Shown here: positions 26,718 to 34,948 of the stretch, piece by piece | Layout: each line of letters starts with the position of its first letter | Numbering within the stretch: the first letter of the stretch is position 1 | From: Alistipes putredinis DSM 17216 | Lineage (GTDB): Bacteria > Bacteroidota > Bacteroidia > Bacteroidales > Rikenellaceae | NCBI RefSeq assembly: GCF_000154465.1 | Contig: NZ_DS499579.1 | Span: 496,001 to 560,000 of the forward strand | Length of the DNA stretch: 64,000 nucleotides | Reading direction: 5' to 3' | Translations under genes and position numbers: made by a program | Notes under the pieces: generated by a model | Told to the model about the DNA's origin: nothing | Databases searched by the model: none | The model's input: the letters and a program-made list of their open reading frames with translations, nothing else

Positions 26718-27449
26718 TTACCGAATACGTTCATTATTTTTTACCAGTCCGAAACGCCTTTCGCGCCGGGCATATTCGTCGAGTGCCTGCGCGAAATCCT
26801 CTTCGGTAAAGTCGGGCCATAATACGGGGGTGAAAAAGAGTTCGGCGTAGGCAGCCTGCCACAGCAGGAAATTGCTGAGCCGTTGTTCGCCGCTGGTGCG
26901 TATCAGCAGGTCGGGGTCGGGACAGCCCGCCGTATAGAGCGCTTCGGAAACCGTCTGCTCGGAAATCTCTTCCGGAGAGAAGATGCCGGCTGCGGCACGG
27001 CGTGCCAGACCCTGCATCGCATGGACGATTTCGCTGCGGGAAGAGTAGTTGAGGGCCAGTTGCAGCGTAAGGCGTTTCCCGGTAGCCGTTCGGTTTTCGA
27101 TCTGATCCAGGTGGTGTTTTACTTTTTCGGGGAAACGGCTTTTGTCGCCGATGATCCGCACGCGCACTCCCTGAGCAGCCAGTTCGGGCGTTTCGTTGAT
27201 TATGCTCTTGCAGAAGAGCTCCATCAGGGCATCGACCTCTGCGGCGGGGCGTCCCCAGTTTTCGGTCGAGAAAGCATAAAGCGTCAGGTAGCGAACCCCG
27301 TGACGGGTCGCGGCCTGGATTGCCCGGCGCACGGACTCCACACCCCGGATATGACCTTCGAAACGCTCCAGCCCGTGTTGCGCGGCCCAGCGTCCGTTGC
27401 CGTCCATGATAATGGCGACGTGTCGAGGTATGCGTTTTTGCTCGCTCAT
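26718..27449 (-). CDS. uppS: Isoprenyl transferase (undecaprenyl diphosphate synthase)
   Basis: UppS is the cis-prenyl transferase that builds the C55 carrier lipid for peptidoglycan and surface glycans. The 243-residue protein has the signature HVAIIMDGNGRWA with catalytic Asp16, then RRAIQAATRHGVRYLTLYAFSTENW split over residues 40-70, and PDPDLLIRTSGEQRLSNFLLWQ near residue 190. I chose the ATG at 27449 (MSEQKRIPRH); another at 27458 is in frame but falls inside a -7 box. The next gene is bamA; nadK lies upstream. Confidence 0.95.
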   Translation of the reverse strand: MSEQKRIPRHVAIIMDGNGRWAAQHGLERFEGHIRGVESVRRAIQAATRHGVRYLTLYAFSTENWGRPAAEVDALMELFCKSIINETPELAAQGVRVRIIGDKSRFPEKVKHHLDQIENRTATGKRLTLQLALNYSSRSEIVHAMQGLARRAAAGIFSPEEISEQTVSEALYTAGCPDPDLLIRTSGEQRLSNFLLWQAAYAELFFTPVLWPDFTEEDFAQALDEYARRERRFGLVKNNERIR

Positions 27450-27455
27450 AGCATG

Positions 27456-27463
27456 CAAATATA
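27456..27463 (-). promoter_or_regulatory. -7 box (TATATTTG) just before uppS
   Basis: An exact TAnnTTTG match on minus, only 6 nt from the uppS ATG at 27449. If used, transcription would start at or next to the start codon, giving a leaderless or nearly leaderless mRNA. Co-transcription with nadK is the alternative. Confidence 0.5.
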
Positions 27464-27513
27464 GGGAATAAAATCCGAAAGCGAAAGAATTTCCGGCAAA
27501 CAGGGGTTTTTCG

Positions 27514-28395
27514 TCAGCTTCGGATATCCACTCCCCACATCATTTTCTTGCGTAACGTGTCGTAAAACGATATATTGTGCGGGACCGCCAGAAAAAAGCG
27601 TCTGGAAGCCAGGCGGACTTTGAATTCGGCTCCTTCGGGAATCGGACAGGTTTCGTTGTCGGTGGCGATCGATATTTCGGCGTGCCGGGCGTGTACCTTG
27701 AGCCGCACGTCACTCGACGAGGGAATCACGACCGGGCGCATCGTCAGGTTGTGGGGCGCGACGGGCGAGAGCACCAGGCAGGCGCATTGGGGGGCGACGA
27801 CCGGACCGCCCACGCTGAGCGAATAGGCCGTCGAGCCGGTCGGCGTGCTGACGATCAGTCCGTCGCCGTGATAGGTGGCGACCATTTGGTCGTTCACGTA
27901 CGTTTCGACCGAGATCATGCCCGCGCCCTGGCGCTGGATGACCACTTCATTGACCGCATAGCGGGTCGAGATGCCGTCGCCGAAGTCGCCCGTGACCTCG
28001 AGCATCGATCGGGGCTGACATTCGAGTTTGCCGGCGGCGATCAGCTCGAAGACATCGCCGATGCAGCCGTTGCGGGGTACGCTCGTCAGAAAACCCAGAT
28101 GTCCCGAGTTGATGCCTATGACGGGGATTTCGGCCCCTCCCAGCCGGTGAATGCCATCCAAAAGCGTACCGTCGCCGCCGTAACATACCAGCACCGACTC
28201 CGCAGGCTGGGGACCCATCGGCCGCCCGTAACGGTGGGCCGCATCGATGGATATGCCGGTGAGCCGTTCGATCTGGGGAGCGAACTCCTCATTGACCGCG
28301 TAATCGAACCCGAAACGGGCGATCGCGTCGAACATCTGATGCAGGTCGCCGGCCGTGTGGACGACGCCCTGCCGGGAAAAAAGTATGATTTTCAT
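27514..28395 (-). CDS. nadK: NAD kinase
   Basis: NadK makes NADP from NAD and ATP. The 293-residue protein has the GGDG motif with Asp75 in VCYGGDGTLLDGIHRLG, the second conserved block INSGHLGFLTSVPRNG, and the C-terminal TPTGSTAYSLSVGGPVVAP with the NAD-binding residues. The N-terminus is KIILFSRQGVVH. It is the first gene of the nadK-uppS-bamA unit and is divergent from pdxJ. A TATCTTTG -7 box lies 37 nt upstream inside a dispersed palindromic element. Confidence 0.96.
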   Translation of the reverse strand: MKIILFSRQGVVHTAGDLHQMFDAIARFGFDYAVNEEFAPQIERLTGISIDAAHRYGRPMGPQPAESVLVCYGGDGTLLDGIHRLGGAEIPVIGINSGHLGFLTSVPRNGCIGDVFELIAAGKLECQPRSMLEVTGDFGDGISTRYAVNEVVIQRQGAGMISVETYVNDQMVATYHGDGLIVSTPTGSTAYSLSVGGPVVAPQCACLVLSPVAPHNLTMRPVVIPSSSDVRLKVHARHAEISIATDNETCPIPEGAEFKVRLASRRFFLAVPHNISFYDTLRKKMMWGVDIRS

Positions 28396-28429
28396 CCGTC
28401 GTGTCTGGAAAAATAATTAACTTTACCTC

Positions 28430-28498
28430 CGCAAAGATACGAAAAGGTGAGAGCAATCGTGCGGGTTTGCGGGTAAAGTTTGACGGATTGCCTGTCGT
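28430..28498. repeat. Dispersed palindromic element, copy B, with nadK -7 box
   Basis: This copy shares CAAAGATA, the GAGAGCAATCGTGCGGG core and the closing GGATTGCC with the other copies, though its right half has diverged. CAAAGATA at 28432-28439 reads TATCTTTG on minus and is the likely nadK -7 box. It lies in the divergent nadK/pdxJ gap. Confidence 0.7.
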
Positions 28499-28520
28499 TT
28501 TTGGGTAAATAGAGTTTTTT

Positions 28521-29237
28521 ATGACAAAACTGAGTGTGAACATCAATAAGATCGCCGTGGTGCGCAATTCGCGCGGCGGCAATCTTCCCGACGTGGTACG
28601 TGCGGCACTGGACTGCGAGCGCTTCGGAGCGCAGGGGATTACGGTGCATCCCCGTCCCGACGCCCGCCATATCCGTTATTCGGACGTGCGCGACCTGAAG
28701 AAAGTGCTGACGACCGAGTTCAATATCGAGGGTAATCCGATCCCTTCGTTCCGCGAACTGGTGCTCGAAGTGCGTCCGGCGCAAGTGACGCTCGTGCCCG
28801 ATGCCGAGAACGCCATCACCTCCAATGCCGGATGGAATACGGTGAAGTACCGCGATTTTCTGCGGGAGGTGACCGCTGAATTTCAGGCCGGGGGAATCCG
28901 GGTTTCGATTTTCGTCGATCCCGTCGCCGAGATGGTTGCAGGGGCGAAGGAGTGCGGAGCCGACCGGGTGGAGCTGTACACCGAGGCCTATGCCCGGGAT
29001 TTCGCCGCCGGGCGCGAACGGGCGATCGAGCCTTATGTCCGGGCAGCTGAGGAGGCTCGCCGTTGCGGTCTGGGGCTCAATGCGGGCCACGACCTCAATC
29101 TGGAGAATCTGCGCTATTTCGTCGAGCGGATTCCTTGGACGGACGAGGTTTCGATCGGGCACGCGCTGATCTGCGACGCTCTCTATTACGGGCTCGAAAA
29201 TACCGTGCGGCTTTACCGCCGTGAACTGACGTTCTGA
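28521..29237 (+). CDS. pdxJ: Pyridoxine 5'-phosphate synthase
   Basis: PdxJ condenses 1-deoxyxylulose 5-phosphate with 3-amino-1-hydroxyacetone 1-phosphate to give pyridoxine 5'-phosphate. The 238-residue TIM barrel has the block GAQGITVHPRPDARHIRY near residue 35 with the phosphate/active-site His, the segment EGNPIPSFRELVLEVRPAQVTLVPD, and the C-terminal GLGLNAGHDLN with its conserved His. PdxA, the preceding enzyme of the pathway, is encoded at 42.2-43.3 kb. It is divergent from nadK across a 125-bp gap that holds a dispersed repeat. Confidence 0.97.
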   Translation: MTKLSVNINKIAVVRNSRGGNLPDVVRAALDCERFGAQGITVHPRPDARHIRYSDVRDLKKVLTTEFNIEGNPIPSFRELVLEVRPAQVTLVPDAENAITSNAGWNTVKYRDFLREVTAEFQAGGIRVSIFVDPVAEMVAGAKECGADRVELYTEAYARDFAAGRERAIEPYVRAAEEARRCGLGLNAGHDLNLENLRYFVERIPWTDEVSIGHALICDALYYGLENTVRLYRRELTF

Positions 29238-29383
29238 AAATTCGCCCGGCATTCGCTCCGAAGCCGCTTTCCCGGCGGATGGCTCGCTCTTCGACGGGCC
29301 GTCGCGGGGCAGTTTCGTCCGTTCCGTATCGAAACGGAGGCGGGAGGCAGGTCGTAATGTTGTTAAAATTCTGATTTTATTCC

Positions 29384-30802
29384 GTGAAAAAAAACGATTC
29401 CACAGCTCCTCTGTCCCTGCCGGTTTTCCGGCAGATCTCCGCGATTGCCTCCCGGCAGGGCGTTCCGGCCTTCGTCGTCGGAGGGTATGTCCGCGATTTC
29501 TACCTCGGGCGGCCTTCTACCGACATTGACGTCGTGGTCGTGGGCAGCGGTATCGGGCTGGCCGAGGAGCTGGGTCGGGAACTGCGGACCAAGGTGTCCG
29601 TCTATAAGACTTTCGGCACGGCGGCGCTCCGAACCAAGGGTGTCGAAGTCGAGTTCGTGGGAGCCCGCAAGGAGTCTTACGTGCGCGATTCGCGCAAGCC
29701 GCAGGTCGAGGCGGGGACGCTCGAAGACGACCAGCGGCGCCGCGACTTTACCATCAACGCGATGGCCTGGTCGCTCGGGGAGGAGGATTTCGGCCGCCTG
29801 GTCGATCCTTTCGACGGGATGCGGGATCTGCATGAGGGGATCATCCGCACGCCGTGCGACCCGGATGTCACCTTTTCGGATGATCCGCTGCGGATGATGC
29901 GGGCCGTGCGCTTCGCTTCGCAACTGAATTTCCGGCTCTTCCCCGAAACTTTCGAGGCGATCGTCCGCAACAGGGAGCGTATCGGCATCGTTTCGCGGGA
30001 GCGCATCGCCGTCGAACTCAATAAGATCGTTCTCTCGCCCGTTCCGTCCGTAGGATTCGACCTGTTGGAGCGGACGGGGCTGCTGGAGCTGATTTTCCCC
30101 GAGATGCAGCGTCTCAAAGGTGTCGAACGGCGGGGACAACACGCCCATAAGGACAATTTCTACCATACGCTCAAGGTCCTCGACAACGTGGCGGCCGTGA
30201 GCGACGATCTCTGGCTGCGTTGGGCGGCGATCCTGCACGACATCGGCAAGCCGCTGACGAAGGCTTACGATCCTCAGGTGGGTTGGACGTTCCATTCGCA
30301 CGAAGTGGTCGGCTCGAAGATGGTGCCCGCCATTTTCCGAGCGTTGAAGTTGCCCATGAACGAGCATATGAAGTTCGTGCGGAAGATGGTCTTTCTGCAT
30401 CTGCGTCCCATTATCCTTTCGGAAGATATGGTGACCGATTCTGCGGTGCGGCGGCTGTTGTTCGAGGCCGGGGACGACGTGGAGAAACTGATGACCCTCT
30501 GCGAGGCGGATATTACGTCCGGCATCGACGCCAAAGTGAAACGCTACCTGCGGAATTTCGAGTTGGTGCGCCGCAAGATGAAGGACCTGGAGGAGCGGGA
30601 CCGCATCCGCAATTTCCAGCCTCCGATCACGGGCGAGATCATCATGGAAACCTACGGAGTTCCGCCCTCCCGCATAATCGGCGAGATCAAGGAGATCATC
30701 AAGGAGGCCATTCTGGAGGGGGAGATTCCCAACGATTATGAGGCGGCGTACGCCTTGATGGAACGGCTGGCGGACGAACGGGGACTTCGTAAAAAACAGT
30801 GA
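29384..30802 (+). CDS. tRNA nucleotidyltransferase/poly(A) polymerase family, with HD domain
   Basis: A 472-residue class II nucleotidyltransferase, most likely the enzyme that adds or repairs CCA at tRNA 3' ends. The head motif is VVGGYVRDFYLGRPSTDIDVV, with catalytic Asp47 and Asp49. RRRDFTINAMAW follows near residue 125, then the helical neck and body. An HD phosphohydrolase-like segment, WAAILHDIGKPLTKAYD, lies near residue 285 and is common in this branch. It starts at GTG (29384), giving VKKNDST with Met as first residue; no in-frame ATG exists near it. It ends 131 bp before a terminator. Confidence 0.93.
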   Translation: MKKNDSTAPLSLPVFRQISAIASRQGVPAFVVGGYVRDFYLGRPSTDIDVVVVGSGIGLAEELGRELRTKVSVYKTFGTAALRTKGVEVEFVGARKESYVRDSRKPQVEAGTLEDDQRRRDFTINAMAWSLGEEDFGRLVDPFDGMRDLHEGIIRTPCDPDVTFSDDPLRMMRAVRFASQLNFRLFPETFEAIVRNRERIGIVSRERIAVELNKIVLSPVPSVGFDLLERTGLLELIFPEMQRLKGVERRGQHAHKDNFYHTLKVLDNVAAVSDDLWLRWAAILHDIGKPLTKAYDPQVGWTFHSHEVVGSKMVPAIFRALKLPMNEHMKFVRKMVFLHLRPIILSEDMVTDSAVRRLLFEAGDDVEKLMTLCEADITSGIDAKVKRYLRNFELVRRKMKDLEERDRIRNFQPPITGEIIMETYGVPPSRIIGEIKEIIKEAILEGEIPNDYEAAYALMERLADERGLRKKQ

Positions 30803-30933
30803 GTACCCTTCCCTTCCTCGTGCGGTTCGTTTTCCGGGGCCTGTTTCCTTTTGATTTTTATCGTAAGGCGGGTGATCCCGATCCCGTATGCCGTCGTGTG
30901 GGTGCGGAGAGGCGGGACGACCGTATATGAAAT

Positions 30934-30968
30934 GCAGCGCAGGGGTTCGCCTTGCGCTGCACGTTTTT
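30934..30968 (+). terminator. Rho-independent terminator after the tRNA nucleotidyltransferase gene
   Basis: GCAGCGCA and TGCGCTGC form the stem around an 11-nt loop, followed by ACGTTTTT. The rest of the gap up to 31002 shows nothing else. Confidence 0.85.
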
Positions 30969-31002
30969 CGGAACGACCGGTCGCCTGGGGCGGTCGGCCG
31001 AT

Positions 31003-31950
31003 TTATTTCTTATCCGTCATTTTGACGGCTTGTTCCGCTTCGAGGTCTTTTCGTGATTTGGACATCGTTACCAGCCATACGCCCAGGAAGATGCAGCCCG
31101 CTGCGGCGGCTTTCGTGAATCCGAAAACGTCGAGCCCGAGCACGACCGTGAAAAGCACCGAGGCGACGGGTTGCACGTAATTGTACATGCTGATAACCGT
31201 CGGACGCAGGTAGTGCTGGGCGATCGGCACCATCAGATAGGCCAGGAACGTCGAGAGTACGATGGCGAAGGCGGCTCCGCCCCAGACCCGTGCGGGAACG
31301 GCCGGGAAGTCCACTTCGAGGGCGGGCCGGTGGTAAAGTACGACCACTACGATCGCTGCGAAGAAGAACATCCACTTCATTGTGGTCACGGGCGAGTATT
31401 TGAGGATCACCTTGCGGCAGGCCGTCAGGTAGATGGCGTAGCAGACCGAACTGACGAGGGTGATGATGTCGCCTGCGATCGATCCGCCGCCGCTTTCACC
31501 GCGGCTGCTGATGAGAATCAGCAGCACGGCTCCCGCGGCGCCGAGCAGCACGCCGCCCGTCTTGAGCGGGGTGATCGGTTCGCGCAGAAAGAACATCGCC
31601 AGGATCATCGTGAGGATGGGTACCGTGGTGGCGATGATCGAGACATTGATCGGCGAGGTGAGGGAGAGTCCCCAGAGGAAAAGAATCTGGTCGAGCTGGA
31701 TGCCGAAGAGCGAGGCGATGAACAGTCCGCCCAGGTCGCGCCAGGCGACCCGTTCGCGCGGGAGGAAGGCGGATGCCAGCCAGAAGAGCAGAAAAGCCCC
31801 GACCAGACGATAGACCGTCAGGGCGAAATGGTTGAGCCCCTCCGGGTTCTCGGGCGAGAGAAGGACGGTCTTGCAGATCGGGGAGTTCAGTCCCCAGATG
31901 ACATTGGCCAGCAGCAGGGCTCCGTGCCCTTTGAGAGCTCCGCGCTCCAT
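31003..31950 (-). CDS. EamA/DMT family transporter
   Basis: A 315-residue membrane protein with ten hydrophobic segments in two homologous halves, the EamA architecture of the drug/metabolite transporter superfamily. Visible landmarks are LLLANVIWGLNSPICKTVLL in the first segment and PTVISMYNYVQPVASVLFTVVLGL in the second half. The final tail is basic (MSKSRKDLEAEQAVKMTDKK). The substrate cannot be inferred; amino-acid or nucleobase-type metabolite export is common. It is divergent from another EamA gene 85 bp away. Confidence 0.92.
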   Translation of the reverse strand: MERGALKGHGALLLANVIWGLNSPICKTVLLSPENPEGLNHFALTVYRLVGAFLLFWLASAFLPRERVAWRDLGGLFIASLFGIQLDQILFLWGLSLTSPINVSIIATTVPILTMILAMFFLREPITPLKTGGVLLGAAGAVLLILISSRGESGGGSIAGDIITLVSSVCYAIYLTACRKVILKYSPVTTMKWMFFFAAIVVVVLYHRPALEVDFPAVPARVWGGAAFAIVLSTFLAYLMVPIAQHYLRPTVISMYNYVQPVASVLFTVVLGLDVFGFTKAAAAGCIFLGVWLVTMSKSRKDLEAEQAVKMTDKK

Positions 31951-31979
31951 TCGATTGATTCCTTTTTTGGTGACAGGGA

Positions 31980-31987
31980 CAAAGATA
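31980..31987 (-). promoter_or_regulatory. -7 box (TATCTTTG) of the minus-strand EamA gene
   Basis: An exact TAnnTTTG match 29 nt before the ATG at 31950. It lies in the 85-bp gap between the divergent EamA genes. Confidence 0.65.
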
Positions 31988-32035
31988 CGCAGAAAACCGG
32001 AACTTGGTGCGAAAATTGTCCTATGCTTTCCGTCT

Positions 32036-32989
32036 ATGGGAGCGTTGCGTTATAATTTCGATCTGATTTTCGCCAATCTGTTGTTCGGCGCCAATTTTTC
32101 ATTTTATGTCTCTTTGACGCGCAACTACCTCGATTTCCAGCAGATTTTTATGCTTCAGGTACTTGCGGCGTCGATTTTTTTCATTCCTTTCGCCCTTTTC
32201 TCGAAACAGTCCTACCGCATTCCGCTGCGCGATTTCGGCAATATCTTGATCGTGACCGTGCTGATCGTCTATGGTTGGATGTTCATGCTGTTGTGGGGAG
32301 CTTCCTATACCTCGCCGATCGACGCTTCGACGATCTCGACCCTCGGTCCGGTGTTCACCATCCTGACGGGACATTTCCTGCTGCGGGAAAAGAACATTAC
32401 GTGGGCACGCCGTATCGGTGTGGTGCTGGGTTTCGCAGGTGCGGCTTTCCTCCTGTTCGACAAGGGGTTTCGGCTGGCACCCGGCAGCAGCGGCCTGGGC
32501 AACGCCCTGGTGCTCGTCGCCGTGGTGGCGATCGCGGTCAATACGGTCATCATCAAGCCGCAGTTGCAGCGGTACGGGACGTTGGTGGTGATGGGATGGT
32601 ACTATATCATCGGGTTGCTTATTACCGCCCCCTTCTTCTGGAAATACATTGCCGATACGGATTTTCTGCGCCTGCCGCTGAGCGGTCAGGCGGAGCTGGC
32701 TTATGTGCTGGTTCTGGGTACGGTGCTGCCGATGTACCTGCTTTACCGGGGCACGGAGAAGCTCACTTTCATCCACACGGCCCTTTACCGTTATATCCAG
32801 CCCGTAGTCGCTACGGTTCTCGCGCTCGTGCGGCACCAGGAACAGATCGACCGCACCAACATCATCGCCGGGGTGTTGATTTTCGCCAGTATTATCCTGG
32901 TGATCCGCGAAGCTAATCTGCGAGGTTTCTTCTCCAGCGTTCAGGCACCGTCACCGACTCCTGACGGTCGAAGTCGAAAGCGACCATGA
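32036..32989 (+). CDS. EamA/DMT family transporter
   Basis: A 317-residue ten-segment EamA transporter with paired halves. The first half has NLLFGANFSFYVSLTRNYLDF and the second TALYRYIQPVVATVLALVRHQ, both split by loops. I chose the ATG at 32036 (MGALRYNFDL), which directly precedes the first membrane segment; upstream in-frame sequence has no family features and overlaps the divergent EamA gene. It has a soluble 30-residue tail, whose coding end overlaps the convergent thioesterase gene by 77 bp. It is the divergent neighbour of another EamA gene, but the two are not close paralogues. Confidence 0.9.
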   Translation: MGALRYNFDLIFANLLFGANFSFYVSLTRNYLDFQQIFMLQVLAASIFFIPFALFSKQSYRIPLRDFGNILIVTVLIVYGWMFMLLWGASYTSPIDASTISTLGPVFTILTGHFLLREKNITWARRIGVVLGFAGAAFLLFDKGFRLAPGSSGLGNALVLVAVVAIAVNTVIIKPQLQRYGTLVVMGWYYIIGLLITAPFFWKYIADTDFLRLPLSGQAELAYVLVLGTVLPMYLLYRGTEKLTFIHTALYRYIQPVVATVLALVRHQEQIDRTNIIAGVLIFASIILVIREANLRGFFSSVQAPSPTPDGRSRKRP

Positions 32990-33320
32990 CCGAGGTGCTT
33001 TCGGTCTTTACCGTTTCCCTCCCGGCGGCATTGCGCCCGATGATCTGCTGGAAGAGGGTGATGCTCTTGTTACCTACTTTGGCGACCGTAGTCGTGACGT
33101 AGATGTCGTCCTCCATCCGGATCTGCTCTTTGAAGGAGTTCGCGGTCGCGGCCGTGATGATGCGGCTCGTTCCGGAGAGTACGTCGTCCTGCAGGACCTG
33201 CCGGTAGAAATCCGCTTTGCCCAGGTCGAAATACATCTGCTGCGATACATTGTTCACGTGCTGGAACATGTCGATATCCGAAACACGCTTTTGAATAAGA
33301 GTTTTGATGATTCGTGCCAT
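32913..33320 (-). CDS. Acyl-CoA thioesterase-like protein (4HBT hotdog fold)
   Basis: A 135-residue hotdog-fold protein of the 4-hydroxybenzoyl-CoA thioesterase group. The active-site-like segment is VSDIDMFQHVNNVSQQMYFDLG (about residues 13-34), where the Asp and the HVNN block match the family. The rest folds as beta strands (KSITLFQQIIGRNAAG, TKSTSVMVAFD-like end). It may hydrolyse short acyl-CoA or acyl-ACP thioesters; the substrate is unknown. Its last 77 nt overlap the end of the convergent EamA gene. Confidence 0.85.
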   Translation of the reverse strand: MARIIKTLIQKRVSDIDMFQHVNNVSQQMYFDLGKADFYRQVLQDDVLSGTSRIITAATANSFKEQIRMEDDIYVTTTVAKVGNKSITLFQQIIGRNAAGRETVKTESTSVMVAFDFDRQESVTVPERWRRNLAD

Positions 33321-33426
33321 AAGGTGTACCTTTTAGGGCAAGAACCTGTCGCTGCCTTTGGCGGGGGATCCGGACAGGCTCTCTGCCTGGTAGATGGTAA
33401 AAAGAGGCCGGAGTTCTGTCGGTGCT

Positions 33427-34005
33427 TTATTCGCGGATGATCCTGAACTCTCCGGCTTCGTTGAAAAGGAGGATCGACGAGGCCTTGCCCGTCGGTTTGC
33501 CTTCGAATTTTGGATTGACCACATAATCCACCCCGTCGATGATCTCGCGGGAGATTTCGGCCAGGTTGCGGGGCGTATCTTCGCCCGAGATGTTCGCCGA
33601 AGTCGAAACGATCGGGCGCCCCAGCTTGCGCAGCATCGCCTGGCAGAAGGCATGGTCGGGAATCCGTACGCCCAGCGTCCCCTCTTCGGGGATGAGGTTC
33701 GCGGCGACGCCCGAAGCTCCGGGCAGGATCAGCGTGAGCGGCTTGGTGGCCAGCTCCTGCACTTCGAAGGCGATGCCGGGGGCCTTGTGAACGTACCGCA
33801 CGACCATATCGGGCGTGGCGCAGAGCACCAGCATCGATTTCTTGTTTTCGCTGCGCTTGAGGCGGTAGATCCGCTCGACCGCTTCGGCGTTGGTGGCGTC
33901 GCAGCCGATGCCCCAGACCGTGTCGGTCGGGTAGAGGATCACTCCTCCTTCACGAAGGATCCGGACGGCCTCCGTCACGGCCTGTTCCATGGTTTCCGTT
34001 GCCAT
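33427..34005 (-). CDS. tsaC: L-threonylcarbamoyladenylate synthase (TsaC/YrdC/Sua5 family)
   Basis: TsaC makes threonylcarbamoyl-AMP from threonine, bicarbonate and ATP for the t6A modification of ANN-decoding tRNAs. The 192-residue protein has the family blocks GGVILYPTDTVWGIGCDATN (about 19-38), RLKRSENKKSMLVL, LTLILPGASGVAANLI, GVRIPDHAFCQAML and IVSTSANISGEDTPRNL. The length is of the short YrdC type; no Sua5 C-terminal domain is present. It is the second gene after the VOC protein; a 60-nt gap separates them. Confidence 0.94.
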   Translation of the reverse strand: MATETMEQAVTEAVRILREGGVILYPTDTVWGIGCDATNAEAVERIYRLKRSENKKSMLVLCATPDMVVRYVHKAPGIAFEVQELATKPLTLILPGASGVAANLIPEEGTLGVRIPDHAFCQAMLRKLGRPIVSTSANISGEDTPRNLAEISREIIDGVDYVVNPKFEGKPTGKASSILLFNEAGEFRIIRE

Positions 34006-34065
34006 AATGTTTTTCGAATTTGCGGATACTCCCGGAGCGGAGCGATTCCCGGGAGCCGTCTTGTG

Positions 34066-34449
34066 TTAATGGTTCAGGGGCAGCACTTCGATCCAGTAGT
34101 CGTCCGGATCGTTGATGAAGTAGAGTCCCATTTCGTGGTTTTCGAAGCAGACGCATCCCAGCTCCTTGTGGTAGGCGCGTACGGCTTCGTAGTCGCCCGC
34201 GACGCGGACGCAGAGGTGGCTTTCGTTCTCGCCCAATTCGTAGGGCGTCGCGGCGTGATCCCGCAGCCAGGTCAGCTCCAGGCGGAACCCGGTTTCTCCG
34301 TCGCCCAGGTAGGCGAGGATGAAGCTGCCGTCGTCGGCCTGCTTGCGTGAAATCTCTTTCAGACCGAGGGCCCGGTCGTAGAACGCGAGGCTGCGTTCCA
34401 GGTCGGTGACGTTGATGTTGAAATGGTCGAAGCGGGCTTTGATTTCCAT
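34066..34449 (-). CDS. VOC family protein (glyoxalase I-like)
   Basis: A 127-residue protein of the vicinal-oxygen-chelate fold. The two beta-alpha-beta repeats begin RFDHFNINVTDLERSLAFYDRALGL-like (residues 5-30, with His8) and ESHLCVRVAGDYEAVRAYH (with His near 75). YFINDPDDYWIEVLPLN supplies the C-terminal Glu, so the usual metal ligands are all present. It may detoxify methylglyoxal, but the glyoxalase I assignment is not certain. I chose the ATG at 34449 (MEIKARFDHF). The upstream in-frame extension is low-complexity and unlikely to be translated. Confidence 0.85.
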   Translation of the reverse strand: MEIKARFDHFNINVTDLERSLAFYDRALGLKEISRKQADDGSFILAYLGDGETGFRLELTWLRDHAATPYELGENESHLCVRVAGDYEAVRAYHKELGCVCFENHEMGLYFINDPDDYWIEVLPLNH

Positions 34450-34948
34450 AGAAAAAATTGTCGTGTTTTCGTTGAATATCCTGTTTCGTTTTCGCCGTTG
34501 GGCGCGTCCGGATTCCGTCTGCCCTTGCAGCGCGGAAATGGAAAGAGGCTTTCGTCGTTTCCTGTTCGGGGGGCCGGAAGCGGCTGTCGTCCCGATACTG
34601 CGATCGCCCGGTTTCCGGGATGGCTCACGGCTCCGGGTCGTGGTCGTAAGGCCGGTTTGCATCTTCCGTTTGCGGCGACGCGGGCGGGAAATCGGTTTCG
34701 CTTCGTTCCCGGAGGCGGCGACGCGATCCGCTTTTCCGGTCGCGGAACCGGACGTTCAGGCACGCGGTCGCATCCGGAGAGCCGGCCGGTCCTCGCGCGG
34801 CGAAAACCTTTGGCAAAGTTAGACATTTTTGGATATTCCTTGTAAAATATGAATTGTTTTTCTTAATTTTGCGCCGCGCTCCGGTCCCCGAAGACGTTTC
34901 GGGTGTGGGAGTTAGAGTCGTTGAATAATTGAAAAAATATAGAAAACT
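34450..34948. other. Intergenic stretch between VOC gene and yebC
   Basis: 499 bp without a gene I can support. Open frames in it are Arg/Pro-rich shadows of the GC-rich sequence. It holds the yebC promoter (34840-34871) and, on minus, a TAACTTTG box at 34814-34821 that would give the VOC gene a leader of about 360 nt. Confidence 0.5.
34840..34871 (+). promoter_or_regulatory. Promoter of yebC-like gene
   Basis: TTG at 34840-34842 and TAATTTTG at 34864-34871, spaced by 21 nt, fit the Bacteroidetes -33/-7 consensus. The leader to the ATG at 34949 is about 70 nt. Confidence 0.7.

Noticed and set aside
34359..34826. Minus-strand open frame starting MSNFAKGF upstream of the VOC gene
   Set aside because: Arg/Pro-rich, no family features, and overlaps the well-supported VOC gene in another frame.
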